A stretch of 64,000 nt of DNA from Pseudazoarcus sp963975885 (lineage in GTDB: Bacteria; Pseudomonadota; Gammaproteobacteria; Burkholderiales; Rhodocyclaceae): contig CAXBIS010000015.1 of NCBI GenBank assembly GCA_963975885.1, positions 1 to 64,000 of the forward strand, written 5' to 3'. This document shows, piece by piece, positions 18,161 through 26,743 of this stretch (positions are counted from its first letter, which is position 1; each line of letters starts with the position of its first letter). The notes below the pieces were generated by a model. It had not been told where the DNA came from and searched no databases. It worked only from the letters and a program-made list of their open reading frames with translations. The position numbers and the translations under genes were made by a program.

Positions 18161-18184
18161 CGACGGGCCCATTCGGGCCCGTCG
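18161..18184. other. Strong stem-loop between thiG and trmB
   Basis: CGACGGGCCC, loop ATTC, GGGCCCGTCG is a perfect 10-bp GC-rich stem. On the minus strand it is not followed by a T-run, so it is a weak candidate as an intrinsic terminator. It may instead be an mRNA processing or stabilising hairpin just before the trmB start. Confidence 0.5.
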
Positions 18185-18207
18185 TCTTCGTGTCGGGAGC
18201 GCGTCGT

Positions 18208-18993
18208 TCAGGAACCAATGAGGCCGCTGGTCGGCGAACTCGGATCGGCCGAATACAGCTTGCGCGGCATGCGCCCGGCAAGATAGGCCATGCGGCCGGC
18301 GTCAATGGCCAGACGCATCGCCTGCGCCATCTGCACCGGCTTGTTGGCCAGCGCGATGGCGGTGTTCATCAGCACGCCGTCGCATCCCAGTTCCATCGCG
18401 ATAGCCGCGTCCGAGGCGGTGCCCACGCCAGCATCGACGATCACCGGCACCTTGCTCTGATCGATGATCAGGCGCAGGTTCCACGGGTTCAGGATGCCCA
18501 TGCCCGAGCCGATCAGCGAGGCCAGCGGCATGATCGCCGCGCAGCCGATGTCTTCGAGCATGCGCGCCTGGATCGGGTCGTCCGAGCAATACACCATCAC
18601 GTCGAAGCCGTCCTTGACCAGCACCTCGGCGGCCTTGAGCGTTTCCGGCATGTTCGGGAACAGCGTCTGCGGGTCGCCCAGCACCTCGAGCTTCACCAGC
18701 GCATGGCCGTCGAGCAGTTCGCGCGCAAGACGCAGCGTGCGCACTGCGTCATCGGCACTGTAGCAGCCGGCGGTGTTGGGCAGGATCGTGAATTTCTCGG
18801 GCGGCAGCGCATCGAGCAGGTTGGGCTCGTCCGGGTTCTGGCCGATGTTGGTGCGGCGAATCGCGACGGTGACGATTTCGGCGCCACTGGCATCGATCGC
18901 CTCGCGCGTTTCCGCGAAATCCTTGTATTTTCCGGTACCGACGAGCAGGCGCGAGCCATAGGACTTGCCGGCGATGACGAAAGAGTCGTTCAT
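18208..18993 (-). CDS. thiG: Thiazole synthase
   Basis: A 261-aa TIM-barrel enzyme that forms the thiazole phosphate of thiamine from deoxyxylulose phosphate, dehydroglycine and ThiS thiocarboxylate. It carries SRLLVGTGKYKDF near the start, the Schiff-base lysine in VKLEVLG, PLASLIGSGMGI and VPVIVDAGVGTASDAA. The ATG at 18993 follows CCAAGG. thiS is 46 bp upstream on the same strand. I see no thiamine riboswitch before thiS. Confidence 0.96.
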   Translation of the reverse strand: MNDSFVIAGKSYGSRLLVGTGKYKDFAETREAIDASGAEIVTVAIRRTNIGQNPDEPNLLDALPPEKFTILPNTAGCYSADDAVRTLRLARELLDGHALVKLEVLGDPQTLFPNMPETLKAAEVLVKDGFDVMVYCSDDPIQARMLEDIGCAAIMPLASLIGSGMGILNPWNLRLIIDQSKVPVIVDAGVGTASDAAIAMELGCDGVLMNTAIALANKPVQMAQAMRLAIDAGRMAYLAGRMPRKLYSADPSSPTSGLIGS

Positions 18994-19039
18994 GATGAAA
19001 ACCTTGGGAGGGAATGCGGGTGCGGGTCGCGCGCGTGCT

Positions 19040-19243
19040 TCAGCCGCCGCCGACCGCGACAACGATCTCGAGCCGGTCGCCGTCGGCGAGCGTGGTCTCG
19101 GCATGACGGCCCTTGGGCACGATCTCGCCATTACGCTCGACGGCGACGCGCTTGCCCGCGAGCGCACGCTCCTCGAGCAGCGCGAGCACGGTAAGGCCGT
19201 CGCGCAGCGACTCGGGCTGACCGTTGACGATGACTTGAGCCAT
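19040..19243 (-). CDS. thiS: Sulfur carrier protein ThiS
   Basis: A 67-aa ubiquitin-fold sulfur carrier for thiazole synthesis. It ends in VAVGGG, so the C-terminal Gly-Gly needed for thiocarboxylation is present with one extra glycine before it. The start MAQVIVNGQP is at 19243. It pairs with thiG downstream. Confidence 0.93.
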   Translation of the reverse strand: MAQVIVNGQPESLRDGLTVLALLEERALAGKRVAVERNGEIVPKGRHAETTLADGDRLEIVVAVGGG

Positions 19244-19368
19244 GGATCTCATGCAGGTGCCTGAAGAAGCGTTGATTCTAACATGCGGCCCGACACCGTT
19301 TCGACGTTCACGGGCGAGCCCGATTGCGCACCCGACGGCCCACGACTAGAATGCGCCCTCGCACCATC

Positions 19369-19442
19369 GCGGGTGTAGTTCAATGGTAGAACGGCAGCTT
19401 CCCAAGCTGCATACGAGGGTTCGATTCCCTTCACCCGCTCCA
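19369..19442 (+). tRNA. tRNA-Gly(CCC)
   Basis: A 74-nt cloverleaf with acceptor arms GCGGGTG / CACCCGC, discriminator T and an encoded CCA. The anticodon stem GCAGC/GCTGC encloses the loop TTCCCAA with anticodon CCC. The T-arm is GAGGGTTCGATTCCCTT. It reads GGG glycine codons. Confidence 0.95.
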
Positions 19443-19652
19443 CCCTGCACGAGGCCGGACTTCCGGCCTTTGTCGTTTCTGCACTCGGCTGCGACCACCC
19501 AGCGGGCGTGCCGGCCATCACGCTGTTCTTGGAACCAACGCCCGCCGAAGTCATCATTGCTCACTGTGCCGCGAGTTGCGACGGCACGTTTCGTCGTGAG
19601 CGTCGCATGGCCACCAGGCGGCGGCGCCATGCATACATTGCAGGGAGCGGAA

Positions 19653-20474
19653 ATGAGATTTTCGTGCACGTCCATGATTGCCACAGCCCTTGGGGCCCTG
19701 ACCATCAGCGGTTGCGTCTGGGCGCAGGACACAGACACCGAGGCGTCTTCTTCCGAGCCACGCTACGGTCAGGAAGGCAAGGACGTGGTCTGGGTGCCGA
19801 CCGCCGACAGCCTGGTGGCGCGCATGCTCGACATGGCACAGGTGACACCCGACGACGTGCTCGTCGACCTCGGTTCCGGCGACGGCCGCACGGTGATCGC
19901 CGCGGCGCGGCGCGGGGTGCCCTCGCGCGGTATCGAATACAACGCCGATCTGGTGCAGGTGTCGCGACGCGCCGCCGAGAAAGCCGGGGTGACCGATCTG
20001 GCGCGCTTCGAGGAGGGCGACATCTTCGAGTCCGACTTCTCCGAAGCGACGGTCGTGACGCTGTTCCTGCTGCCCGCGCTGAACCTGCGCCTGCGACCCA
20101 TCCTGCTCGACATGAAGCCGGGCACGCGGGTGGTGTCGAACTCCTTCGACATGGGCGAATGGCAGCCCGACGACGTGGTCGAGGTCGAACGTACCGATTG
20201 CCAGACCTGGTGCCGCGCCTACAAGTGGGTGGTTCCGGCGAAGGTCGAAGGCACGTGGAAGACGGACGACGGCGAACTGGCGCTGAGACAGACCTTCCAG
20301 ATGCTTGAAGGCACGCTGCGCCGCGACGGCGACGCGGTCGAACTGCGCGAGGCGCGCATGGATGGCACGCAGATCCGTTTCACCGCGGGCGATCGGCGAT
20401 ATGTCGGGCAGGTCGAGGGCGACGTCATGCGCGGCACCGTCGACGGCGATATGCCGTGGAGCGCTACGCGCTGA
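19653..20474 (+). CDS. Exported SAM-dependent methyltransferase-like protein
   Basis: A 273-aa protein. Residues 1-25 look like a signal peptide, possibly a lipoprotein type with ALTISGC (C21). A class I methyltransferase domain follows, with motif I VLVDLGSGDGR at about 69-79 and GIEYNADLV after it. The last 80 or so residues form a beta-rich tail (WKTDDGELALRQTF onward). The ATG at 19653 follows GGGAGCGG. A methyltransferase fold outside the cytoplasm is unusual, since SAM is not normally available there, so the real role is uncertain. Its end overlaps the convergent MFS gene by 11 bp. Confidence 0.8.
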   Translation: MRFSCTSMIATALGALTISGCVWAQDTDTEASSSEPRYGQEGKDVVWVPTADSLVARMLDMAQVTPDDVLVDLGSGDGRTVIAAARRGVPSRGIEYNADLVQVSRRAAEKAGVTDLARFEEGDIFESDFSEATVVTLFLLPALNLRLRPILLDMKPGTRVVSNSFDMGEWQPDDVVEVERTDCQTWCRAYKWVVPAKVEGTWKTDDGELALRQTFQMLEGTLRRDGDAVELREARMDGTQIRFTAGDRRYVGQVEGDVMRGTVDGDMPWSATR

Positions 20475-21681
20475 CGGGTCGGCGTGCGATGCGGGCGGCG
20501 AACAGCAGGCCGAGTGTCGCCAGCACCAGCGCCGGCAGCGCGAAGGCCGGCGCATAGCCGTACTGATCGATGATCCACGCATTGAGCGAAACCCCGCCGG
20601 CCTGGCCAAGAAACAGGCAGGACGCGAACAGCGCCACCGCCGTGCCGCGGTGCTCCGGCACCATCTGCGTGGCATTGAGCTGAAAGGTGTTGTGCAGCAT
20701 GTAGAAGCCGATGCCGGCCAGCCACGCAGCGGGCAGGGCGAGACTCCAGTGGGGAGCGACGACCAGCAGCAGGAACGCCAGCCCCAGCGCCAGCCCGCCC
20801 GACAGCGCCAGCCCGCGCTCGCCCAGGCCGGCCACGAAGTGGCGAGCGAAAACCGCATACGACAACCCGCCGATGCCGAACAGCGCCATCAGGGCGCCGG
20901 CCTGCGTGAGCGACAGGCCGAAGCGCGTGAACAAATAGCTTGGCACGAAGGCCAGTCCGCCGAACACCGCCGCCCCTTCGATGCACACGCCCAACAGGAT
21001 GAATCGCGCCCAGGGCACGCGGCCGACCGCGGCGAAGCGCTGCAGGAAACCCGAATCGCGGTTCGCGGTGGATGCGGCCGCGTCGATGTCGGGGCTGCGC
21101 CGCACCTCGGTGACCAGCAGGGTGCCGACCGCCGCGAAGGTCACCACCATGAACCAGAACGCACCGCGCCAGCCGGTGAGGTCGGCGAACAGCCCGCCCA
21201 GCGCCTGGCCGGCGATGACGCCGAAGATCTGCCCGATCAGGAAATACGCCAGCACCGGCTGGCGACGCTCGTAGGGCACGTTGTCGGCAATCCACGCCAT
21301 CGCCAACGGGATCGCCGCCGCGCAGGCCATGCCGTTGAGCGTACGGAACACCAGCAGCCACGAGAAATCCGTCGCCAGCGCCGAGCCGAGCGCACCGACA
21401 CTGCCCGCCAGCACGGCCCAGGCAATCACGCGGTACTTGCCGAAGCGGTCGCCGAGCGGGCCGTAGAGCAACTGAAACAGCCCGTAGGCAAGCGCGAAGA
21501 AGGACACGGCATGCGCGGCCTGCCCCGCGCTCACGGCGAACTCGAGCGCCAGTTGCGGCAGCAGCGGGTCGGCGATGCGCGCCGCCCCGGCGCTGCCGAA
21601 CGCGGCCAGCGACAGCAAGGTGATGCGGCGAATCAGAGCGCGATCGCGACCGGCCGTCGAGGAGGGTGAGCTTGCCGACAC
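20464..21681 (-). CDS. MFS transporter
   Basis: A 405-aa protein with about 12 hydrophobic segments and the MFS loop motif YGPLGDRFGKYR between segments 2 and 3. It resembles YnfM/sugar-efflux-like proteins (NGMACAAAIPLAMAWIADNVP, RRQPVLAYFLIGQIFGVIAGQ). Drug or metabolite export is likely, but the substrate is not deducible. The start is GTG at 21681. The 39-bp spacer to the flavin reductase gene suggests one transcript. Confidence 0.88.
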   Translation of the reverse strand: MSASSPSSTAGRDRALIRRITLLSLAAFGSAGAARIADPLLPQLALEFAVSAGQAAHAVSFFALAYGLFQLLYGPLGDRFGKYRVIAWAVLAGSVGALGSALATDFSWLLVFRTLNGMACAAAIPLAMAWIADNVPYERRQPVLAYFLIGQIFGVIAGQALGGLFADLTGWRGAFWFMVVTFAAVGTLLVTEVRRSPDIDAAASTANRDSGFLQRFAAVGRVPWARFILLGVCIEGAAVFGGLAFVPSYLFTRFGLSLTQAGALMALFGIGGLSYAVFARHFVAGLGERGLALSGGLALGLAFLLLVVAPHWSLALPAAWLAGIGFYMLHNTFQLNATQMVPEHRGTAVALFASCLFLGQAGGVSLNAWIIDQYGYAPAFALPALVLATLGLLFAARIARRPVSA

Positions 21682-21720
21682 GGCCGCGCCCCTATTCGAA
21701 CAGCGCGCCGGCGCCGCGCA

Positions 21721-22221
21721 TCACGGCGCCAGACGTTGATAGGCGCCGCCCCAGAAGATCAGCGGCGCATGCGTGTCGTCGCGGTCGAAGCGCACCACTT
21801 CGGAGATGAACACGATGTGGTCGCCTCCGGCGTGGCGCACGACGTTTCGACACTCGAAGCGCGCGCAGCATCCGCGCAGCAGCGGCACGCCGTACATTCC
21901 CTCGTCGACGTCGAGACCCGCAAACTTGTCATCCGAGCGCGACGCGAACAGATTGGAGATGTTGTCCTGGTCGGCGGCGAGCACGTTCACCGAGTAGTAT
22001 TCGCAGGATTCGAAAATCGGCACGCACGGCAGATTGGCCGCCAGGCTCCAGACGATGAGCGGCGGGTCGAGCGAGACCGAGTTGAAGGAGTTGACGGTCA
22101 GGCCGATCGGCTCGCCGTCGGGTGCGCGCGTTGCGACCACCGTGATGCCGGTGGCGAACGTGCCGAGCGCGTCGCGGAACTCACGCGTGAACGCTTCGTG
22201 GGAAATCGGGGTTTGGGACAT
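21721..22221 (-). CDS. Flavin reductase family protein
   Basis: A 166-aa FMN-binding split-barrel protein. GTFATGITVVATRAPDGEPIGLTVNSFNSVSLDPPLI is the typical flavin-reductase opening (given here in part: VNSFNSVSLDPPL), and GDHIVFISEV lies near the end. Such proteins supply reduced flavin to a monooxygenase or act on nitro/quinone compounds; no partner oxygenase is adjacent. The ATG at 22221 is chosen, since further upstream reading is only the opposite strand of mutY. Confidence 0.88.
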   Translation of the reverse strand: MSQTPISHEAFTREFRDALGTFATGITVVATRAPDGEPIGLTVNSFNSVSLDPPLIVWSLAANLPCVPIFESCEYYSVNVLAADQDNISNLFASRSDDKFAGLDVDEGMYGVPLLRGCCARFECRNVVRHAGGDHIVFISEVVRFDRDDTHAPLIFWGGAYQRLAP

Positions 22222-22326
22222 GTATGAAGCCGGAAGACTGACCAGAAGGCTTCGCAGACCGGCGTGTGCAGCGAAAGGTTCAGCGATTATCCCAGCGTTG
22301 TGCGCTGCGGTCGACCGCTTCCACAA

Positions 22327-23400
22327 ATGAGTCTGCACGCAGACTTCGCCGAATGCCTGCTGGCCTGGCATGCCGACCACGGCCGTCACGACCTGCCGTG
22401 GCAGGCCACACGCGACCCCTACCGCGTGTGGCTGTCCGAAATCATGCTGCAGCAGACGCGTGTAGAGACCGTGATTCCGTATTTCGCGCGCTTTCTCGAA
22501 CGCTTTCCGGACATCGCCACGCTGGCCGCCGCAGCGCAGGCCGAGGTGCTCGCGCTGTGGAGCGGGCTGGGCTACTACGCCCGCGCACGCAACCTGCACC
22601 GCGCCGCCCAGGTCATCGTCGAGACGCACGACGGGCGTTTCCCGCAGCGCGCCATCGACATCGCCGAACTGCCCGGCATCGGCCGCTCCACGGCCGCGGC
22701 GATCGCCGCCTTCTGCTTCGGCGAGCGCGCCCCCATCCTCGACGGCAACGTCAAGCGCGTACTGTGCCGCGCCTTCGGCGTCGAAGGCTTTCCGGGCGAA
22801 GCCGCGGTAGAGCGCCGGCTGTGGGCGCTGGCGGAAGATCTGCTGCCCGAAACGCGGGTCGGAGACTACATCCAGGCGCAGATGGATCTGGGCGCGACGG
22901 TGTGCACGCGCGGCCGCCCCGATTGTTCGCGCTGTCCGCTGGCCGGCGACTGCGTCGCGCTGGCGACCGGGCGGGTCGCACAACTGCCGCAGCCGCGCCC
23001 GAAGAAGGCGATCCCGCAGCGCCACACACGCGTCGCAGTCATCGAACACGCGGGGCACGTGCTGATGCAGCGCCGCCCGCCCTCCGGCATCTGGGGCGGC
23101 CTGCTGGCGCTGCCCGAACTGCCCGACGAAACCGGCGCGGACGACTGGCTCCAGCAGCACTTCGGGATCACGGCCAGTCGCAGCGAAGCGCTGGCGACGG
23201 TGCGACACGTGTTCACGCATTTCCGTCTCGACATCGAGCCGCTGCACATCGTCGTCGATGGCGCGCCGCCGAAGGTCGGAGAATCGGAAATGGAGTGGCT
23301 CGCGCTCGATGCGCTCGACGCCGCCGGCCTGCCGGCACCGGTGCGGCGCATCCTCGACGCGATTGCCACCCCCGGCAATCACATCGGTAGGGCGCAATAA
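22327..23400 (+). CDS. mutY: A/G-specific adenine glycosylase
   Basis: A 357-aa base-excision repair enzyme that removes A opposite 8-oxoG. The catalytic E is in SEIMLQQTRVE, and the helix-hairpin-helix ELPGIGRSTAAAI is followed by the catalytic Asp in LDGNVKRVL. The 4Fe-4S ligands are C-x6-C-x2-C-x5-C (CTRGRPDCSRCPLAGDC). A C-terminal NUDIX-like domain for 8-oxoG recognition follows. The last codons and stop (GRAQ-stop) are provided by a dispersed palindromic repeat that begins at 23387, so the native C-terminus was replaced or extended. Confidence 0.95.
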   Translation: MSLHADFAECLLAWHADHGRHDLPWQATRDPYRVWLSEIMLQQTRVETVIPYFARFLERFPDIATLAAAAQAEVLALWSGLGYYARARNLHRAAQVIVETHDGRFPQRAIDIAELPGIGRSTAAAIAAFCFGERAPILDGNVKRVLCRAFGVEGFPGEAAVERRLWALAEDLLPETRVGDYIQAQMDLGATVCTRGRPDCSRCPLAGDCVALATGRVAQLPQPRPKKAIPQRHTRVAVIEHAGHVLMQRRPPSGIWGGLLALPELPDETGADDWLQQHFGITASRSEALATVRHVFTHFRLDIEPLHIVVDGAPPKVGESEMEWLALDALDAAGLPAPVRRILDAIATPGNHIGRAQ

Positions 23401-23464
23401 CCGAAGGGCATTGCGCCGAATTGCCCATTCATGCGGCGGATTACGCTTCGCTAATCCGCCCTAC
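23387..23464. repeat. Dispersed palindromic repeat, copy C (overlaps mutY 3' end)
   Basis: GTAGGGCGCAATAACCGAAG...CTAATCCGCCCTAC has the same two-hairpin structure as copy B. Its left arm forms the last codons and TAA stop of mutY. Confidence 0.88.
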
Positions 23465-23498
23465 AACGAATCCGGACCCCGCACGTTTACTGGACAGC

Positions 23499-24086
23499 TC
23501 AGTCTGCGTTGAGCCCCTGCTGCGCGAGATAGCTGCGGATGATCTGCAGACGATCGATGGGCAGCTCCAGCTCCAGCAGCGCCTGACGCGCGCGCAGCGG
23601 GATCGGCAGCACGCCGGCCAGGCGCATGCCCACCCAGTCGGCATCATCGAAGCGCTGCGGCGGCGGGAAGAGGTGTTCGCCCAGATCCTTCATGATGGCC
23701 TGCAGCACCGCGATCAGCATGGTGCAGTCCTCGGGCACCGGCAGTTGCGGCGCCTCGGCGAGCCACTCGACCTCACCCGAGAGCAGGCCATTGGCGCCGA
23801 CCCCGGTGCGCTCGATGCGAAAACGCCGCTCGCCGACCACCTCCACATGCATGATGCCGGCGTCGTCAGCATCGCAGCGCACGATGCGCGCGCTGGTGCC
23901 GGTGCGGTGGGGTGCGGCCGGCTGGCCCACCTCCTTGCCCTCGGCGATGAGGTTGACGCCGAACACCGAATCCTCGCGCAGGCATCGCGTCACCATGTCG
24001 ATGTAGCGCGCCTCGAACACCCGCAGCGGCAGCAGCCCGCCGGGGAACAGCACCGTCTGCAGCGGGAACAGCGGCAGCTGCGTCAT
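23499..24086 (-). CDS. Lon-protease N-terminal (substrate-binding) domain protein
   Basis: A 195-aa stand-alone Lon N-terminal domain (LPLFPLQTVLFPGGLLPLRVFEARYIDM...), without ATPase or protease parts. Such proteins are common in betaproteobacteria and have no settled function. The ATG at 24086 overlaps the ubiX stop codon (ATGA), so translation is coupled with ubiX. Confidence 0.93.
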   Translation of the reverse strand: MTQLPLFPLQTVLFPGGLLPLRVFEARYIDMVTRCLREDSVFGVNLIAEGKEVGQPAAPHRTGTSARIVRCDADDAGIMHVEVVGERRFRIERTGVGANGLLSGEVEWLAEAPQLPVPEDCTMLIAVLQAIMKDLGEHLFPPPQRFDDADWVGMRLAGVLPIPLRARQALLELELPIDRLQIIRSYLAQQGLNAD

Positions 24087-24709
24087 GCGCCCTCCTCGCC
24101 CCAGCGGCGCATCAGCGTGTGCGGCACGTGGATCTGGTCGAGCACGCGCGCGACGACGAAATCGACCATGTCCTCGACACTCTGCGGATGGGTGTAGAAG
24201 CCCGGGCTGGGCGGCAGGATCACCACGCCCAGGCGCGCGAGCTTGAGCATGTTCTCCAGATGAATGGCCGAGAACGGCGTCTCGCGCGGCACCAGCACCA
24301 GGCGGCGGCCTTCCTTGATGGCGACGTCGGCGGCGCGCTCGATCAGGTTCTGCGACAGACCGGCGGCGATCGACGCGAGCGTACCCATGGTGCACGGGCA
24401 CACCACCATCGCGTCGGGCGGGTTGGAGCCCGAGGCCAGCGGCGCGAACCATTCCTCGCGGCCAAACACGCGCAACTGACCGGGCCTGGCCTCGAAGCGC
24501 GCGGCGAGCGCCGCCTCGACTTCGGCCGGGCGCGAGGGCAGTTCCAGATCCATTTCCTGGCGCGCGACGATCTGCGCGACCTGCGAATACAGCAGCCACA
24601 CCGTCGTGCCGGCGGCCAGCAGCGTCTCGACCAGACGCAGGCCGTAGGGCATGCCGGAGGCACCGGTGAAGGCGACGGCGACGATGTTCGGCGGGGCGCC
24701 GGCGGGCAT
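24083..24709 (-). CDS. ubiX: Flavin prenyltransferase UbiX
   Basis: A 208-aa enzyme that makes prenylated FMN for UbiD-type decarboxylases, e.g. in ubiquinone synthesis. It has the FTGASGMPYGLRLVETLL start, VVCPCTMGTLASIAAGLSQNLIERAADV and VLVPRETPFSAIHLENML, the conserved FMN and phosphate sites. The ATG at 24709 has GGAG seven bases upstream. Confidence 0.95.
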   Translation of the reverse strand: MPAGAPPNIVAVAFTGASGMPYGLRLVETLLAAGTTVWLLYSQVAQIVARQEMDLELPSRPAEVEAALAARFEARPGQLRVFGREEWFAPLASGSNPPDAMVVCPCTMGTLASIAAGLSQNLIERAADVAIKEGRRLVLVPRETPFSAIHLENMLKLARLGVVILPPSPGFYTHPQSVEDMVDFVVARVLDQIHVPHTLMRRWGEEGA

Positions 24710-24778
24710 GGACGGCTCCGGGTCGGGGGTTGCGAGACCGGCCCACTTTATCACGCCGGCCCGCCGTGGCAGGGCGGC

Positions 24779-26743
24779 TCAGCGATGCAAGGTGTCCAGC
24801 CCGCTGGCGCGCAGCACGCGGCGAGTGACAGCAGCCTCCAGCACGCGACGGTCGCCCGGATCGATCAGCACAAGGTGGCGCCGGGCGCGGGTGATGCCGG
24901 TGTAGAGCAGCTCACGCGTCAGGATCGGGCTGACGGTGTCGGGCAGCACCAGCGCGACAGCGCCGAACTCCGAACCCTGGGATTTGTGCACCGTCATCGC
25001 AAACACCGTCTCGACCGAGCGCAGGCGACTGGGCAGCACCCAGCGCACGCGTCCCGTGTCGCTGGAGACAAAGGCCACGCGCAGGCGCTCGCTGCCGTCG
25101 ACCTCGCGGCGCGAGAGCGTCACGCCGATGTCGCCGTTCATCAGGCCCAGACCGTAGTCGTTGTGCGTGACCAGTACCGGACGGCCGGCATACCACTCAT
25201 GGCCGGTATCGATGCGCCCGTCGGCCGCCAGCCAGCGCGCGATCCTCCGGTTCAGCCCCTCTACCCCCCACTCGCCGCGCCGCACCGCGCACAGCACCTG
25301 GAAGGCGGCGTGGGCTTCGAGCACATGGCGCGCTGCATCGTCCACCGTGGCGTCATCGGCCGCGACCGGCTCACGGGCGAGCGCGAGCCAGTCGCGCGTG
25401 CCGTCAAGCACCAGAGTGCGCAGCGCACCATCTGCGACACCACCCGTGTGAAAGCCCAAGTCCGCATGACCGGCGGCAAGCTCGGCTCGCACCTCATCCG
25501 GTTCGCCGGCATTGACCGCGTCAGCAAGCCGGCCGATGCCGCTGGCCGCGTCGAAGCGGCGCGACACGCGCAGCATCGCGATGCTCTGGTCGAGCGGCGT
25601 TCCGGCGGCGTCGACATGCTCGGGGCCGATGTTCTGCCCGGTCGCCCCGGCAATCCACGCCGCAGTGTCGGGCGTGTAGTGCGCTTCACGCGCCCGCGCC
25701 GCGAGCACGCCGAGCACCGCGCCGGCCTCGACCGAGGCGAGCTGGTCGCGGTCGCCGAGCAGTACCAGCCGCGCGCCGGCAGGCAACGCGGCGAGCACGG
25801 CAGCCATCATTTCGAGGTCGATCATCGAGGCTTCATCGACCACCAGCACGTCGAGTGCCAGCGGCGTATCGGCGTCATGGCGGAAGGCGCGCGAATCGGG
25901 CCGTGCGCCGAGCAGGCGGTGCAGCGTCGTGACGGTGGCGGGAATCGCGTCGCGCACGGCCGCGTCGATGTTCAGCGCCGACAGCGCGCCGCCGACGGAG
26001 GCGTTGAGCCGCGCCGCGGCCTTGCCGGTCGGCGCGGCGAGCCGGATGCGCAACGGCCGCGCGGGGTCGGCCTCCAGCGCCAGCGACTGCAGCAGCGCGA
26101 GCAGGCGCACGACGGTGGTGGTCTTGCCGGTGCCGGGGCCGCCGGTGATCACCGAGAAGGCGCTGCGCGCGGCCAGCGCGCAGGCGAGCTTCTGCCAGTC
26201 GGTGTCGGCGGTGGGCGCGAACAAGGTGTCGAGCACGCGGCGCACCTCGGGAGGCGGTGATGCGGCGGGGGCCGCCGCGCGTGCCGACACGGCGGCGATC
26301 ACGGCCTGCTCGAAACGCCAGTAGCGGCGCAGGTACAAGCGATCGCCGGTCAGCACCAGCGGAGTGTCGCCCTCACCCATGCCGACCAGTTGCGGATGCT
26401 CCAGCGCCGCGAGCCACGCGGCAACATCGACGCCAGCGAGCAGCGAGCGCGGCGTGTCGGTGGCGTCGTGCACACCATCGGGCGGCAGCGACAGCGCGAA
26501 GTCCGGATCACTCAGCGTGGCGGCCAGATCGAGGCAGGCGTGACCGCGACCGAGTTGGTGGCTGGCCAAGGCGGCTGCGAGCAGCAGCAGCCCCGGCGCG
26601 TCCGGCGCCTCGCGCCACAGGAAGCCGGCAAAGGCGGCATCGAGCGGGCGCAGCCAGCCGCGCTCGGCCCAGCTTTCGATGTGGGCAGCGATCCCGGTGG
26701 CGGGCGTATCGGGCAGCGGCGCAGCGGACAGGCAGGGGATCAT
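24779..26743 (-). CDS. recD: RecBCD exonuclease V, alpha chain
   Basis: A 654-aa 5'-3' helicase subunit. Walker A is GGPGTGKT (201-208), motif II is VLVDEASMIDLEM, and the late motif FAMTVHKSQGSEF is followed by LLYTGITRARRHLVLI. Length is close to E. coli RecD (608 aa). Its start overlaps the recB stop (ATGA at 26740-26743), as expected in a recC-recB-recD operon. Confidence 0.96.
   Translation of the reverse strand: MIPCLSAAPLPDTPATGIAAHIESWAERGWLRPLDAAFAGFLWREAPDAPGLLLLAAALASHQLGRGHACLDLAATLSDPDFALSLPPDGVHDATDTPRSLLAGVDVAAWLAALEHPQLVGMGEGDTPLVLTGDRLYLRRYWRFEQAVIAAVSARAAAPAASPPPEVRRVLDTLFAPTADTDWQKLACALAARSAFSVITGGPGTGKTTTVVRLLALLQSLALEADPARPLRIRLAAPTGKAAARLNASVGGALSALNIDAAVRDAIPATVTTLHRLLGARPDSRAFRHDADTPLALDVLVVDEASMIDLEMMAAVLAALPAGARLVLLGDRDQLASVEAGAVLGVLAARAREAHYTPDTAAWIAGATGQNIGPEHVDAAGTPLDQSIAMLRVSRRFDAASGIGRLADAVNAGEPDEVRAELAAGHADLGFHTGGVADGALRTLVLDGTRDWLALAREPVAADDATVDDAARHVLEAHAAFQVLCAVRRGEWGVEGLNRRIARWLAADGRIDTGHEWYAGRPVLVTHNDYGLGLMNGDIGVTLSRREVDGSERLRVAFVSSDTGRVRWVLPSRLRSVETVFAMTVHKSQGSEFGAVALVLPDTVSPILTRELLYTGITRARRHLVLIDPGDRRVLEAAVTRRVLRASGLDTLHR

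Noticed and set aside
19244..19368. Thiamine (TPP) riboswitch before thiS
   Set aside because: No CTGAGA or ACCTGATCTGG-like thi-box sequence is present in the 125-bp spacer on the minus strand.
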